Below, piece by piece: positions 51,366 to 63,814 of a DNA stretch of 64,000 nucleotides (its first letter is position 1; each line of letters starts with the position of its first letter). This DNA is from Pycnopodia helianthoides (lineage: Eukaryota; Echinodermata; Asteroidea; Forcipulatida; Asteriidae). The position numbers and the translations under genes were made by a program. The notes beneath the pieces were generated by a model. It had not been told where the DNA came from. It did no database searches and saw only the letters and a program-made list of their open reading frames with translations. The stretch covers positions 2,358,501 to 2,422,500 of the forward strand of contig CM063260.1 of the NCBI GenBank assembly GCA_032158295.1, in the 5' to 3' direction.

Positions 51366-51969
51366 AGTGGCAGGACGGAGACTACACAGAAGTGACCGGC
51401 TTGAGTCCGAGGCTACAGCACTCTTTACGCCGACTATAAGTACCGGACGTTACATTTACAGCTTAGTGTGCATGTTCCTGGCTATATTTTGCAGAATTGC
51501 AGTGGATATGCGTTTCAGCAAAGTTCCCGTTTTTATTTGCTCTATAAAATTGGCCATGGCATGAAGACAACACGGCGTATTTTGCATTACAAATATTTAT
51601 ATGGTGCTACAGTGGACGTCAGGGAGAAGGGGGAAGGGGCCCGGTACAAAACCATTTATAATGTTGGACTTCTCTTGTATGTGGTCAAAGATGTCAAGGA
51701 TGCACTCATCAGGCAGAGGGGGAGCACTCTCCATATTACTATACGTGTATAGGATTATTTTGTGGCGTATTACCTGGTCCCAGATTGACATAGCCATAAT
51801 TGCTGTTCTTCTGAGATGACTAACTTCTGGTGAGATGCTTTTTTTTTTTTTTTTTAATTTATAGTTACTTCTAATGTTCCAGATTGTTGTTAGGTTGTGC
51901 TGCAAGCTCACTTCTCATATCACTGAGGCATCCTCGCACACGAGCTGATTATGCAATGTGATGTCATTA

Positions 51970-52115
51970 TTTTGGTTTTACCCTTTCACCGATGTGTGTA
52001 AAGCACTGTATACTCAGTACTTCGCCGAGTTCTGTGAACAAAATTCACAGGCATATCACTTGGGTAGGATTCGAACCCACGTCCTTTGCCAGATGTCATC
52101 ATCAGCATAAATGAC
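51970..52115 (-). mobile_element. tRNA-derived SINE fragment (minus)
   Basis: GTGTGTAAAGCACTGTATAC and GATTCGAACCCACG match the family at 4190-4335 and 13545-13735. The A-box end is missing. Confidence 0.6.
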
Positions 52116-52591
52116 AGCCTCACTGTCTCTGATAGAACCAGTATAATGTCAATGCGGTTGGCCGTTCGACGAGCGGCACCGACCCGTAGAGTTTAGAAAG
52201 AGACATCGAAACCCTGGCTCTGCATTAATGTGTGTACAATAGTTTAGGGATAATTCTATTTCGGCAATCGGGGAAAACATTGAAGTGGAAATTAAGGGGG
52301 AGGGGGGGGGGCAAAGAAATTGGGACATGGGTCATTTTCCCCCCCGCTGGCCCAATCATCCTTAATGGTGACTATAAGGGTGACTATAGACCCCTTGTAT
52401 TGGCCGCCATCTTTGATGAAACGTGCTCGCGTGAAAGGCTATCATTGGCTGCACGTTTCCATCGTTTTTCATCAAAGATGGTGGTCAATGACGTCATGTG
52501 CAATCCATCTACAGACCCCTTGCATGTCTCGCGCGTATTCTGAACCAAGTTGGTCCCAATTATGTATGCGTATAATTATATTGTAGTTTAA

Positions 52592-52905
52592 AGGCCCTGT
52601 ACACTATTAGTAAGATCGAAAAACACAAATGTTCACAGATTCACACATAACTTACATGATTTAAAGTAAGTAATGGTAGAAAGGGTTCCTTAAAATAGTT
52701 CTGAGAAACGAGCAAAACAATAGTAATTATCGCGCGTGATAATTTAAAAAAACAGAAAACACATAAGATCTCTTTTCACTATTTTCTCGTGACCTCGATG
52801 ACCAATTGAGCTCAAACTTCCACAGGTTTGTTTGTCCATGCATATGTTTAATCACACAAAATGTGGACACTGATTTTGAGCTGTTACCAAAAGTGTACAA
52901 TACCT
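52592..52905 (-). mobile_element. TTAA-flanked MITE, copy 5
   Basis: TTAA at 52588-52591 and 52906-52909 flank AGGCCCTGTACAC and GTGTACAATACCT. Reverse complement of the copy at 32458-32793. Confidence 0.8.
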
Positions 52906-53783
52906 TTAACGTAGTTTATGGCTAAAAGTTGTGGCTAAAATTAGAGTTTATCCGACAGTCACCAGGTCTTCCTTCTAAAGCAGGATGGTAGGTAGATGAG
53001 ACGGGGGGGGGGGTGTGACTCTTCGTGGGCATATGGTTTACTCCTCAGGCTAACATAGCTCGTAAACAGAAATAGGTCACCCATGTTAAACAACAATGAA
53101 GAAAAAAACAACACCCCAAAACAAACAAACGCCCAACACCCCAACAACAAGCAAACAAACAAAAACAAAATTGGTCAATCGGGCAACGTCTTAAGTTTAG
53201 ATGATAATTAAGTCGCTTTTATTTATGCCATCATTGCACATTAGCATGAAGAATCAGTGTTTGACATCATGATCACATTTGACAATGTGTAGTCTTCAGG
53301 TGACGTGAATCTTGGCTAAAGGTCAAAAGTTAACCTTAACCCTACGATAAATATTGTTCTGTATCTTCAGATGGTGTTTTAAAGCTCACCTTCGGGTTTA
53401 AAAAAAAAACCGGGTCGCTACAATACCAAGATAAGATAAAACACCAAACACCAAAAATAGCAATTGTTTCAGAAATGTCCTATGCTAAGAATGCATGCTC
53501 CAATAAAAGCTTGTGAAGTGAGGAATGATGAAAATCACAATGTGTGTCTGCTGCCCTCTATCCGTTGGTTCACCTTTCACCCCGGTTCACAGTACACGAT
53601 TTTACTTGCTTCATTTTAAATCCTTATTTCTACATAATTATTATCATTACCGACAGTCATAAGTTAGCCTACAAATTGGTAATTATTTTAGGATTTCAGT
53701 GAAGATGTCGATCAAACTGTCGGCGAAGTTGTGGGTCAAGTTGTTGGTATAGAGCTGTCGATCAAAGAATTTAAGTGGTATTT

Positions 53784-55230
53784 CTAACATGTGACAGCAT
53801 TGTTGCTCGTGCTTGCGAACCATGCGCAGTAGTTGCTAGGTCGAGCGTAAACACCTGGATAGTTTGGATCGGCACAGCCCCAGCCCCAGCTAACGACCCC
53901 TTCGAGTACAACGCCATCTTGGTGGGCATTCTCGTCGAAGTTGCTGACCAGGGGTCCACCACTGTCACCCTGCGTAGAAATATGGTACATATAAAAATGA
54001 TTAGGAGAGTACTGTTAATAGCACATTGGACCAGAGCTTCTGCTTGTCATTTTTTCTTTGTATTAGATAAAGTGTAGAAGCGTATTGTTAATGTTGTGGG
54101 TGCAACGTTGGGATCGACGTTACAATCTATTTCCCACCGTATAGGCCAGCCTGTCTTTTCGCTCGTCCCCAGCGCCTTGCCTTAAAACCAAAGGCGCTGG
54201 GATGGGCAAACGTATCAAGCACGCTCATTTGTTAATGCTCAGTCCATCATGCATCACACTCACACTGCAAGCACTGCAAGCACTGCACGCATGACGTATT
54301 TCCTGAACAAGAATCTGTGCAAGCTAATTAGCCCATCCCAGCTGTCCCGAAAAGGCCGCTGGGGCCGAGCGAAGTCTTCTGCGTATCATATTTTTATGGT
54401 AAATGTGCCAGCAGTGTGCCCGACCAGGTTCCTCATGTCAGGGGTGTTTGAGCGTGAAACCGGGGGCTTTCTGCTTGTGCTCACTGCACCCATTACACTT
54501 TCGCTTTTGCTGAGATTTATTTCACGAACTGCATCTCTTTGTTTCCCTCTATCCTACAATCTTGACTACATTCTACAATCTTCTTTAAGAGGAATGTCGA
54601 TTCCTTCAGCTCCCCTGAGTTATTTTCATTCAAAAATGTTGTCTTCTTGTAGCCCCTTATTCCGAGAGTGGCTTTTAGCCCATTTTTTTTTTTTTTTGGG
54701 GGGGGGGGTGAACTTGCTTTAACAAAAAAGGGGGGGGGGGGTGTCATTTGGGTAAGTTTGAACTCACCTGGCAGGCGTCTTTCCCATCGGATGCTGCACA
54801 GATCATGTTATCCGAAATGGGTACACCGTCGTAGTGTTTATCGCACTGGCCCCTGTCGATAGCATCTACAACAACTTGTCTCAGCTCCCAACGGGGATAC
54901 CCACCGGCTGTTGGACAAGAGAGAAAATCACGTCAAATCATGCCATTGTCAATATTTGTGTGTGGACTATTTTGACTTTGTAAAAACTTGTTGTGGATTT
55001 CCTTTCCTGTTTATTGATGGGGACGCAATGTCAGTAGCAACAACGAGTGACTGTAATTAGCACCAATTGTTGTAAACAGTAAAACCTTGAACAAACCATT
55101 GATAGTGTCTAACTACCCGCATGTGAATAGATTTTGTTTGTTTGTTTTGTTTGTTTGTTTGTTTGTTTGTTTGTTTGTTTGTTTGTTTGTTTGTTTGTTT
55201 GTTTGTTTGTTTGTTTGTTTGTTTGTTTGT

Positions 55231-55266
<36 letters not shown>

Positions 55267-58200
55267 TTTTTTTGGGGGGGGGTTGGTGAACAAAGACTAG
55301 AGCGGGATTTTACCCTGCGACCCCGGATTAACGTGCCGGCGCTCTACCAACTGAGCTATAAAACAGCTATAGCTGAAATGGTCCACGTTCGGAAGCACTT
55401 AATTTTGACACAGAGATATCTGTCTTATAGAGACCATAAACTGATGGCGCTTGTCCGGGTGACGGACGGATGCGACTCACCTGTACTGACGCTTCATAAT
55501 CATTCGGACACAAGGAACTAGACATGCAAATGACTGGCTAAAAGACCCTATAAAGTTTACAAATACTTACCTTTTCACGTGTAGGTTCTACTACGCTGTC
55601 TTTTTGCCTTTTGCATGCATTCTGCATGTTTTTTTTCCACACTTAGAATATTGTTTTAATCACAGCATGTTTGATTAAAGTATTCAGTTCACTTCAGTCA
55701 GCCGTACAAGTTTTGAGATTACATGTTCCATTCTTTACATGTACCTAAAAAGTTGTTTTACTAATTTGTAATTTGTACGATGTAATCTCCTGTTTTCTTG
55801 CCTTGTATCGAGTACAAAACTGTGCCTGCGATAACTCCAAGCTCTTTTGCATCTTATAAATCTATGACGTCACAGTTGTCGTCATAGACCTTATCATTGA
55901 TCTAAATGTAGATCAATGGACCTTATGCATTGACGTCATCACGCCGCCATCTTAGAGGTAAAACGATGATGCGACAAGTGGAAAACGCACATCTGCGCAC
56001 GCGCGGCACGCAGGATGGGCCAATAAGCAACCTTCTTTTTACCTCTAGCCGAGGGAGCCCTACTCAAATGACGTCATTTGCATATTGGTCTATTGGTAAC
56101 CAAATCCCCATGTACGTCAGCAGACGACATGGTACTTACACTGAATCGAGCCCCATCCGCTTACGAGAAGTTTTACACCTGGTGATACGTCACTTCCGGC
56201 CTTTGCAATGGGAACAGTCTGTATTTGGGGGGTTAGGGTGACTTCGCTTTGTAGCTCAATCATTGCAATGTCGTTGTCGAGAGTGGAAGGGTTATACTGA
56301 GGGTGTCTGTGCCATTTGCCCTGAATCGCCACCCCCTCAAAACCCGTATCTGCCAAGTTGTGCCATCCCATGCCTACGTACACATCGTCATCGCTGAGGA
56401 TTGAACGTAGTTAGCATGACGTCACAATGAATCAAAGTATTAATTGTTATAAATAGGGGTTGAACAAAGGAACGTTGACAAGACCAGGACAAGCATTTTG
56501 TCAAGGCCATCGTGGCTTGGACAGCTTTGTAAACAGTGGAGCGACTGGAACGGAGACACCACGCGCGCGAGCCGAGTGGCGAGGCCACGAGATCCTTTTC
56601 CAACTTGTTTGCGGTTTTTGTAAGGAATTATTCATGAAGTATGAAACGTGCGTTATGCATTGGTTTGGACTTTTGCTACCATTTCCGGTAGCAAAAGTCG
56701 AGATTATAAAGAAACACATAAGAAACCGCAAACAAGTTGGAAAAGGCCCTGCTCGTGGCTGCGCCACTCGCGTGTGTGGTCTCCCATTTCAGTCGCTTGG
56801 CATCGCAGCTCTAAGACATGAAGGCCTTGACAAAAGGCTAGGCCAGGACCTGAACTAATTATTATAATTGAGTTTTATAAAGCGCCCAAAATCCACCAGC
56901 AAGGTGCATGCTCAGGGCGTTAATCATACAGCAAAATATTTAAGTATAATGCTTTTAACAATTTTATGAGGTGTATTTTGGGATTCCTTTTCGAAAGACT
57001 AGTTATAATGTCTTGCCCCCTCCGTCATACCCTCTTTAACTTTGGACGGCGCTTATCTGGAAATCGTAACGCGGTACTAAATAAATACGAATTATGACGT
57101 CAGCAGAAGCTGCAACAAGTTATACAAACCGTACAGTATTTGGTACATTTTGTTGCCACTGTCCCACCCTATAAAAATACACATGATCTACTTACCTGAC
57201 ACAGTGAGCAGCAGTGACCACCCATTTAGGGTGGACCAAGGTGCCCCCGCAGAACTGGGAGTCCCCTTTTCCGGTATAAGACAGCGCCACCTGATAGGGT
57301 CGGCTCCCCCGAGGAGACTCAACGCCCCCAACGATGAGGCTCCGTGAATGACCACGGGGAAATGCTAGGACGGAAGAAAAGAAGAAGAAAAAAAGAAAGA
57401 AAAACGGACAGACATAATTGTCGATATTGCACTCTTATTGCCCGATAGTAAATACATGAACGTGGCCTTTATGTTATTTTTACAATCAAAGCTGATGTTT
57501 TTCTAAATGAAGGGTGGGTTTTACTCGAGAAGTTCGGCTCTTTTGCACTTTTACCTAATCACACGTTGCTAACTTTCTTCCCGTGTTTCTTGGGAGTCAA
57601 CAATATAATGATTGCATAATAGAAATGGTGTGCGTGTGACTCGCCGGCTTGTCACCCAAAAAGCTCACCACAAACAAACACAAAAACCACATGGGCAAAC
57701 TCAGACTGTCAAAGGGCACAACCATTGATGACGTGGTGATGACGTCAGGTCGATTGGGTGAAAAAGCCGGTTATCGACATCGGAGGGACGGAAAAAGGAG
57801 ACAGTTTATTCAATCGAGAAAACTGTGGTGGCCACGATCGAACGGCTAGACATGACATGTCACCTTTACCGGGGGAAACCGGTAAAAAGACAAAACATCA
57901 ACAAAAAAAAAAAAAAACACCCCAACACCCCCAACAAACAAACAAACAAACAAACAAACAAACAAACAAACAAACAAACAAACAAACAAACAAACAAACA
58001 AACAAACAAACAAACAAACAAACAAACAACAAACAAACAAACAAACAAACAAACAAACAAACAAACAAACAAACAAACAAACAACAAACAAACAACAAAA
58101 CAAACAAACAAACAAACAAACAAACAAACACAACAAACAAACAAACAAACAAACAAACAAACAAACAAACAAACAAACAAACAAACAAACAAACAAACAC

Positions 58201-58944
58201 ACACAACAAGCATGTTTACTCTGTCAGACGAGTCAGAGTTCACAACAAACTTGCATCCTTACGTTTGTGCCATCAACTATTTTTACCAATTGTCTCGTGC
58301 GTGTCGAAAACGAGAAAACGATTCTAACGAAGACTATACTTTTTAACGGAATAAAAAAAAACTTCTTTTTAAGTTATATTTTATAAACAAAATATTGAAA
58401 AAAAACCAAAACAATTCTCAATTTTGTTATAAATAAATTTCAATATTTATATAAAACAAATAATATGTTAAAGTTAACCATGAAACAAGTGAATGATACT
58501 AAAAGGTGAAACAGTGGGAAGGTTGACGGTGAACTCAGTGCTTGCTTCCACCACATGCACAACTATAATTACAGGCTGGCACAAAACCACGAGGATGGTG
58601 TTGAAGTTGCCGTTAAAGCCTTAGGCCTGCGCTAAACGTCGCACGTTTGTCGTGTCGAACTCAAACAGTTGTAAAATTAGGAATTAAATTCGACAAAAGT
58701 GCGACGTTTAGCGCAAACCTTTTATTTAAGTTCGGCACTGCCGTGTAGCACGGCAAGCCCTGCTGTGCTACACGGTAGCGGCACGACACGGTGACAAACG
58801 TCGCGCTCTTGCCGTGTCGAATCGAACTGAAAACATTTGAGTTCGGCTCGGCAAAAGTGCGACGTTTAGCGCAGGCCTTTAGCAATTAACCTTTTTCTTA
58901 CCAAAAGCCACCGTGAGGCAGGCGAGGAAAATGACGATCTTCAT
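53784..58944 (-). CDS. Secreted trypsin-like serine protease 2
   Basis: 263-residue S1-family protease in five exons: 58902-58944 (signal peptide, [15 protein letters not shown]), 57196-57364, 56140-56393, 54768-54907, 53784-53969. Exon phases equal those of protease 1. Triad: His in TAAHC, Asp in LDNDIAMIE, Ser in GDSGGP. Asp189 (KDACQGDS), Gly216 (SWGWGC) and Gly226 (YPGVY) give a standard trypsin pocket. The activation region reads [10 protein letters not shown], so the residue before the new N-terminus is Leu, not Arg or Lys. Three expected disulfide pairs can be placed, and a Cys ends the chain (AVTC), as in protease 1. Introns contain long AAAC and TTTG tracts. Likely extracellular. Confidence 0.9.
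55133..55280 (+). repeat. (TTTG)n then (TTG)n microsatellite in protease 2 intron
   Basis: About 100 bases of TTTG, then TTG units, then T and G runs, between exons 3 and 4. It is complementary to the (CAAA)n at 57931-58199. Confidence 0.9.
55300..55365 (-). mobile_element. tRNA-like fragment (minus)
   Basis: The plus strand has CCTGCGACCCCGGATTAACG and GCTCTACCAACTGAGC. Its inverse is a tRNA-like GCTCAGTTGGTAGAGCGCC A box. Confidence 0.55.
56470..56850. mobile_element. Large palindromic element
   Basis: CCTTTTCCAACTTGTTTGCG (about 56593) and its inverse (about 56725) enclose a second hairpin, CTTTTGCTACC with GGTAGCAAAAG (56669-56697). Outer text AAGGCC..GACA and CCTTGACAAAAGG is also inverted. 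ORFs on both strands here are unlikely to be genes. Confidence 0.6.
57931..58199 (+). repeat. (CAAA)n microsatellite in protease 2 intron 1
   Basis: About 270 bases of CAAA with a few CAA slips. Long ORFs in several frames across it are artefacts. Confidence 0.95.
58622..58880. mobile_element. Inverted-repeat element (GGCCTGCGCTAAACGTCGCAC)
   Basis: Perfect ends GCCTGCGCTAAACGTCGCAC and its inverse. A further copy of the right end (GTGCGACGTTTAGCGC) lies inside at about 58699. It ends 22 bases from exon 1 of protease 2. A degraded piece of the CCCTCCTACTGT repeat lies just before it (58495-58585). Confidence 0.8.
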
Positions 58945-59037
58945 GACAGATGGCTTTCGGCCGGCTGGAAGTCTAAAAAAGGTCTTCAAGGTATTGAAGA
59001 GCTTTGTGAGTGAAGAGTTGCTCGGTGAATGTCCAGG

Positions 59038-59045
59038 GTTTATAT
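59038..59045 (-). promoter_or_regulatory. TATA box of protease 2
   Basis: AATATAAA on the minus strand about 97 bases before the ATG at 58944, followed by AAACCCTGG. Good position for a core promoter. Confidence 0.55.
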
Positions 59046-59409
59046 TGGCTGTGAGTGGGTCAGCTATCATCGATAACGCGTGCGAGACTAACAGCTGAAC
59101 CTGATTTCGGAAAAAAAATGCGTCAACACGGGGGCAATGCGTTGGTTCCTGTGGATAATGGTTATTCTTTAACTGCTTTTTTGTCCAGTAATATTTATTT
59201 AGTTATTTAGCAATTTTGTTTTCTTCCAAAGTTCGTGGCGGAAAATCTGACGTTGTTTTCCAACACCACTGCTTCTTCTTGCTGATGAAATGAGTGCATT
59301 GTATGGGGCTTTCACATGCATTGCCTTTAACCTATACGTGTATAGGGAATAACAAAATAACGCTTGTTGGCACCCAAAACAAAGGTATTAACAAAAATTG
59401 GTGAGACCA

Positions 59410-59500
59410 CCGTCATTAAGGGTAGACAGCTTAGTTGGTAGAGCACCATGTGCATGAGTAGGATTTGAAACTGTGCAGGGTAGAAATCCCACTAGACTTA
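59410..59500 (+). mobile_element. tRNA-like fragment (plus) beside (CAAA)n
   Basis: AGCTTAGTTGGTAGAGCACC is a good A box. The B box is degraded (GTAGAAATCCCAC). A short (CAAA)n tract follows at 59536-59574. Confidence 0.55.
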
Positions 59501-60141
59501 TTTCCCAAACACATCGAGAGAAAAGAGACAGAACACAAACAAACAAACAAACAAACAAACAAACAAACAAACACACGAGTAGAACAAATGAACCGTCGTG
59601 GAAAATCCTTGCTTATTTCCACCTGTTGTTTTGTAGTTAACGAGGCTATTAATAAGATTACGATATGAAATTGAAGATAAAACTAAATTATGGGAGGGGA
59701 AAACAAAAGAACAAGATACGGATAAAAATGGCTGTGTGCTGAAACCTTTTTTAGAAATGACCCATATACTACTTTTGTGTCGATGTATAAATGTTGTTTT
59801 ATTATTATTATGTATTTTGGAGGTTCGGAATAGTTTTTAAATTTATATTTTGATTTTTTTTCCAACACCTATCAACCAACTATTTGTCAACATCGTATTT
59901 TTACTATAATTGTTTTGAATTGTATCGTCACCTCCCCACCCCACCCTCAATGCCAATCCAGCCCACTTACAATCATCAAAACCTATACGGAAAAAAATAA
60001 CAATAAAAATCTGCCTTAAAAGCTACATTTTGGTTAACTGCTTAAAATTATTCCTTCCACCTGTCCTATTATGACGTATGGTGTGGAAGTCTCATGTTTA
60101 ATAATTGCCAATAAACCTTTCCTAATATATTCATGACATCA

Positions 60142-60297
60142 TTATTGTAATCCAAAACGAGACTACCTGCCAAGCGTCATCAATACACCGACCCAGCAAG
60201 CCCCGCTCTATTTTTCATTGACCAAACACAGTTGCGAAATCTGTGATCACCATTTGGCGCTGCGCCTGTATAGCCTCGTTTTGGATTACAATAATTT
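60142..60297. mobile_element. Inverted-repeat element (ATTATTGTAATCC)
   Basis: ATTATTGTAATCCAAAACGA and its exact inverse bound about 156 bases. The rest of 59580-62110 shows no recognisable gene. A truncated GGGCCCAATTTCAT copy lies at about 61098-61172. Confidence 0.75.
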
Positions 60298-62118
60298 AAC
60301 GTCATGCGTAGATATAAAGAAAGGCGTATAGTTTGAAGTTGAGATGTTTTTCAAATTTGTGGCTGCCTACGGGCTAATAATATGCAAGGGTCCATCTGGC
60401 ATCAATGTGACGTCACCTCACCATGTGACGTAATCTGCTCTGGGTTATTGTCGATGTACGCAACAACGAATAAAAAACGTATACTGATTTATTTTGTTGA
60501 TCATTTCCCTCGTAATTAATACGTCAGGCCTAGTTACTTTAAAAAAAAAAGGGGGGAACTGAAATTTCAGGACACTGATTTGGATAAGTGTATTCGAAAA
60601 GTAATGTCGATTAAATTATTTTGAGCCCCCCCCCCCCATGGGTGGAATTGTTAATTCCAAGTGGTGTATATATTCAAATAATGCGCCCTCATGGTTCGGT
60701 CGTGAGGGTGCAGCATCGCCACCAACCCTGTGATTGACCGTGCAGTGAATCTCATCACATCTCGTCACGTGGTCCCGAACCGAGTGGTCCCCCCAGCCTT
60801 TGTGCTACAGTGAATCCCGTGAAGGCATCTCTCCCGACGCCCTCAACGCTCGGTCGAAGAGACGTTCAAGACCTTCCATCAGTCAAGCCCATCCCCCCTG
60901 TTCCATACCATGGAGCGCCTTCCGAAGGGAGTTCAAATACCGATTCAGGCACGACCATTAAACAGAGCCCTGCATGTGGCGGGTTGCTCATTTTTTCCCC
61001 TTATAATTTAAATAATTTTTGTAATAATATTCGAATTTAAATAATGATTATAATTGTTCATTTTTATTATATGTAATATTGCTCCGCGTGAATCAGCAGT
61101 TAGCTTGGAATTAAGCGCATGAGCCCGGAATTCCCTGCTTACAGTAAGCAGAGCCATGAAAGTGGGCACAGGTGTCCCCCCCCCCCGCCGTATGAGGGAA
61201 GGGGAAGGGGAAAGGACGAACATTCACTAAAATACCGAATCCACACGATGACGTCTCAAGATTTGGAATATGAATCTCCATCAACTAATTTATTCTTCCA
61301 CAAGAAAGTAGCAGAACAAACTAAATATCACAGTAATACAACAGTATGAGGAAAGGTCACAGGTCAACGCATGACTCGCTATTGTGATTGACTACAACAT
61401 TACAGTGTAGAAGTACTCTATCCCTCTTGAATAAAATTCCCTCCATAACGTAAGGACTGGGGGGGGGGTGGGGTGGGGGGCTCTATCAAATTATCCTTCT
61501 CAAAAGATGAGCAAAAAACATGCTCCCCACAACTTAGCAAGTATAACCTGCAGAAAATATAATGTCCCCTCTATACCTGCTGAAAGCTAAACGGAAAGAG
61601 AAAGGTCAACAGTTTTACTTTTTAGAATACATAAATACTGCAAGTGAAGAGTTATGTCCAAAAAAACTGAGGGCGCACTTGGTTTCCTGACATAGTCTAC
61701 ACGTTGTACGCACGCTATTAAACGAGGACACGTTCACACCGCAGCTACTATGGTGCACGCTTAGAAGAAGTCAAAGCGTTTGACTGTGTGTTTCTGAGTC
61801 GACGGTCGGTGTTTTTGAGGTTTTTTTTCTGTGTACCAGCAAAAAACCAGTATAGTCACAACGCCTGCAGCGCAATCTAACTCCTTCGGCATCGTCGAAT
61901 CGATTTCTTGCTAACGATTTGTGTTGATTTTTTCCCCCGCCTCTACTTGTTGTGGGAAACATTTCTGGCAGTGATAGTGGTCGGTTGATAGTACATTTTA
62001 CAGTTCAGAGGATTTTTCACACACCTCAACAGAGACATCCAATCTGGTTTCTTGGTGAAGCGTTTCAGAAGCACAGGCGACGTTTCGTTGGAGGTGTCTT
62101 CAATATCTGGAGACAAAG

Positions 62119-62670
62119 ATGGGAATGCTGCTCGAGTGGCTAGTTCTGACGAGTTTGGTTCGAGTGTACGCCGTGGAGTTGTGTCCACCCGATCAGAAGC
62201 GATTCGGCACCTCTTGCTACGAGTTGCTCGCCGGTGTGAACACTTGGCAGGATGCTCGAGATGAGTGCTCAGGCACGGGACGCGAAATGGCCATCCCCGA
62301 CACCGCGGGCGAGCATGAGCATATCTGGAAGATCTTCACGGACGAGATCGCTAAAGGGGAACTGTGGATCGGCTGTGAAGAAAACAAGACGAATGGAAGG
62401 TGGGTTCAGGCTGGTCTTGGAGACTACGAATGTGGTTACCTTGACTGGGATGTAAGCCAACCTAGTACGCACTCTAATGAACACTGTGTAGAGATGAGAC
62501 GCAGTTTTGGCGGGAAGTTGAATGATAGAACTTGCAGCTCACTCAACCATGTAATTTGTGAGTATAGTGCCAACCCTTCTACCAAACCGCCGCACCGTGC
62601 GTCCGTGAGCCCTCTGTTATTCTGCCTGGAAGCTGGTACCGACGGCTACTTTACGTCCCCCCGAGCCTGA
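62119..62670 (+). CDS. Divergent C-type lectin with truncated tail (lectin 4)
   Basis: 183 residues. Signal peptide about 1-19 (MGMLLEWLVLTSLVRVYAV), then a C-type lectin domain: CPPDQKRFGTSCYEL, AIPDTAGEHEHIWK, LWIGCEEN, CVEM, LNDRTC, VICEY. The QPD motif is QPS and WND is LND, so the calcium/sugar site is probably altered. After a Pro/Ser linker, the text FCLEAGTDGYFTS begins the same PAN-like module as lectins 1-3 but stops at once (PRA then TGA). One extra base in the C run at 62658-62663 would continue the frame (SLTG) to a possible donor at 62674. It may therefore be a decayed tail, an assembly slip or a true short form. Confidence 0.8.
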   Translation: MGMLLEWLVLTSLVRVYAVELCPPDQKRFGTSCYELLAGVNTWQDARDECSGTGREMAIPDTAGEHEHIWKIFTDEIAKGELWIGCEENKTNGRWVQAGLGDYECGYLDWDVSQPSTHSNEHCVEMRRSFGGKLNDRTCSSLNHVICEYSANPSTKPPHRASVSPLLFCLEAGTDGYFTSPRA

Positions 62671-62841
62671 CCGGTAACCGTCAAGAGCCTACCACTTAAT
62701 GGGTGTTGCGTGTAGGTAAACCTCATGGGATGAGCCACCCTGGAGCTATAGAATTTTATTTTAGGAGAGACTGGATTGTTGCATGTCTACATGTCTGCTA
62801 CATGCTTGTCCGTGCTACATGATACAACACACAAGACTGTC

Positions 62842-63003
62842 AGCGTTTGCTCAAGACACTCAGCGTTTGCTAGAGACAGTCAGCGTTTATTTAAGACAGT
62901 CAGCGTTTGGTTAAGACAGTTAGTTTTTTTTTAAGACAGTCGGCGTTTACTAAAGACAGTCAGCTCAAGACAGTCAGCGTTTGTTGAAGACAGTCAGCGT
63001 TCT
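62842..63003 (+). repeat. Minisatellite, about 21-base unit, eight or nine copies
   Basis: Units of AAGACAGTCAGCGTTTG with varying last bases, one unit truncated. Immediately downstream of lectin 4. Confidence 0.85.
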
Positions 63004-63009
63004 AAAACT

Positions 63010-63810
63010 CTCCTGCTTCATTTTTGAATTGTAATGAAAGACTTTTGCTCCGGTCGCAACTTGAGGACAATATCATTTTTAATTTTGCTTTTACGCACAT
63101 TTTTTCTGGTGTAGCTGCACAGAAGTTTGCTTATCGGCAAACAGTTTACCATTATTTAATTGGCCGCTGGTTTAACATGTTCAGATTTTGCTCTTCAGTA
63201 GTTTGGCTTTATAATCAAAACATCTAAACAGAATAGGGAAAAGCATCTATTTCGCTCGGTCTCATCGTTCTCATCCAAGACCTCTGGGATGGGCTTATGA
63301 GCTTGTGCGAATCCTTGTTCTGGATGTGTGTAGAGTGATGCACGATGCAGATCACAACATGTACACACACATGATGTTAACGCACGGGGGCTCCATTGGT
63401 AAATGTAACCAATCTTGTTTAACCAAAGCGAAAAAGAATGCTGTAGTCTAGCCCTATTTTTAGTACAAGGCAAAGATTGATAATAATTATTTGCTATAGA
63501 TTTACAAACTAGAGCCACGTTACTATTGGTAGTCGAACCATTCGTAAACGGGAAGAGGTGAACAGTGGTTATTAGAGGTCAGGGGGAATGGTACAATGCG
63601 CATGTGTATACGTCAGCCAATCCCATCGCCTCTGGATGAGCCTCTTATCATTCTGTAACAATTAGGCCAAGTCCCAAATCAAGCGACTTTGGCTGCGGCT
63701 AGTGGCGGTTGGCTGCAACGACAACGTTTAAGGATAGGACTTGTGGGCGTTCTAGCCATAGCCACTGTGGAAGTCGTTGATTCGGACACGGTCTTATAGT
63801 TAAACCAGTA
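63010..63810. other. Gap with no recognised gene
   Basis: Short ORFs only. Imperfect inverted ends (GGCCAAGTCCCAAATCAAGC and a related inverse near 63770-63797) hint at one more short element. Confidence 0.4.
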
Positions 63811-63814
63811 TACG

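Noticed and set aside
55057..55521. ORFs over the TTTG tract, including one of 144 codons
   Set aside because: Repeat-derived; the exons of protease 2 lie on either side.
56460..56858. 132-codon ORF in protease 2 intron 2
   Set aside because: It lies in a palindromic element, with ORFs on both strands as expected from the symmetry.
57758..58346. Long Gln/Thr/Asn/Lys-rich and Cys/Leu/Phe/Val-rich ORFs
   Set aside because: All are frames of the (CAAA)n repeat; there is no start context or protein similarity.
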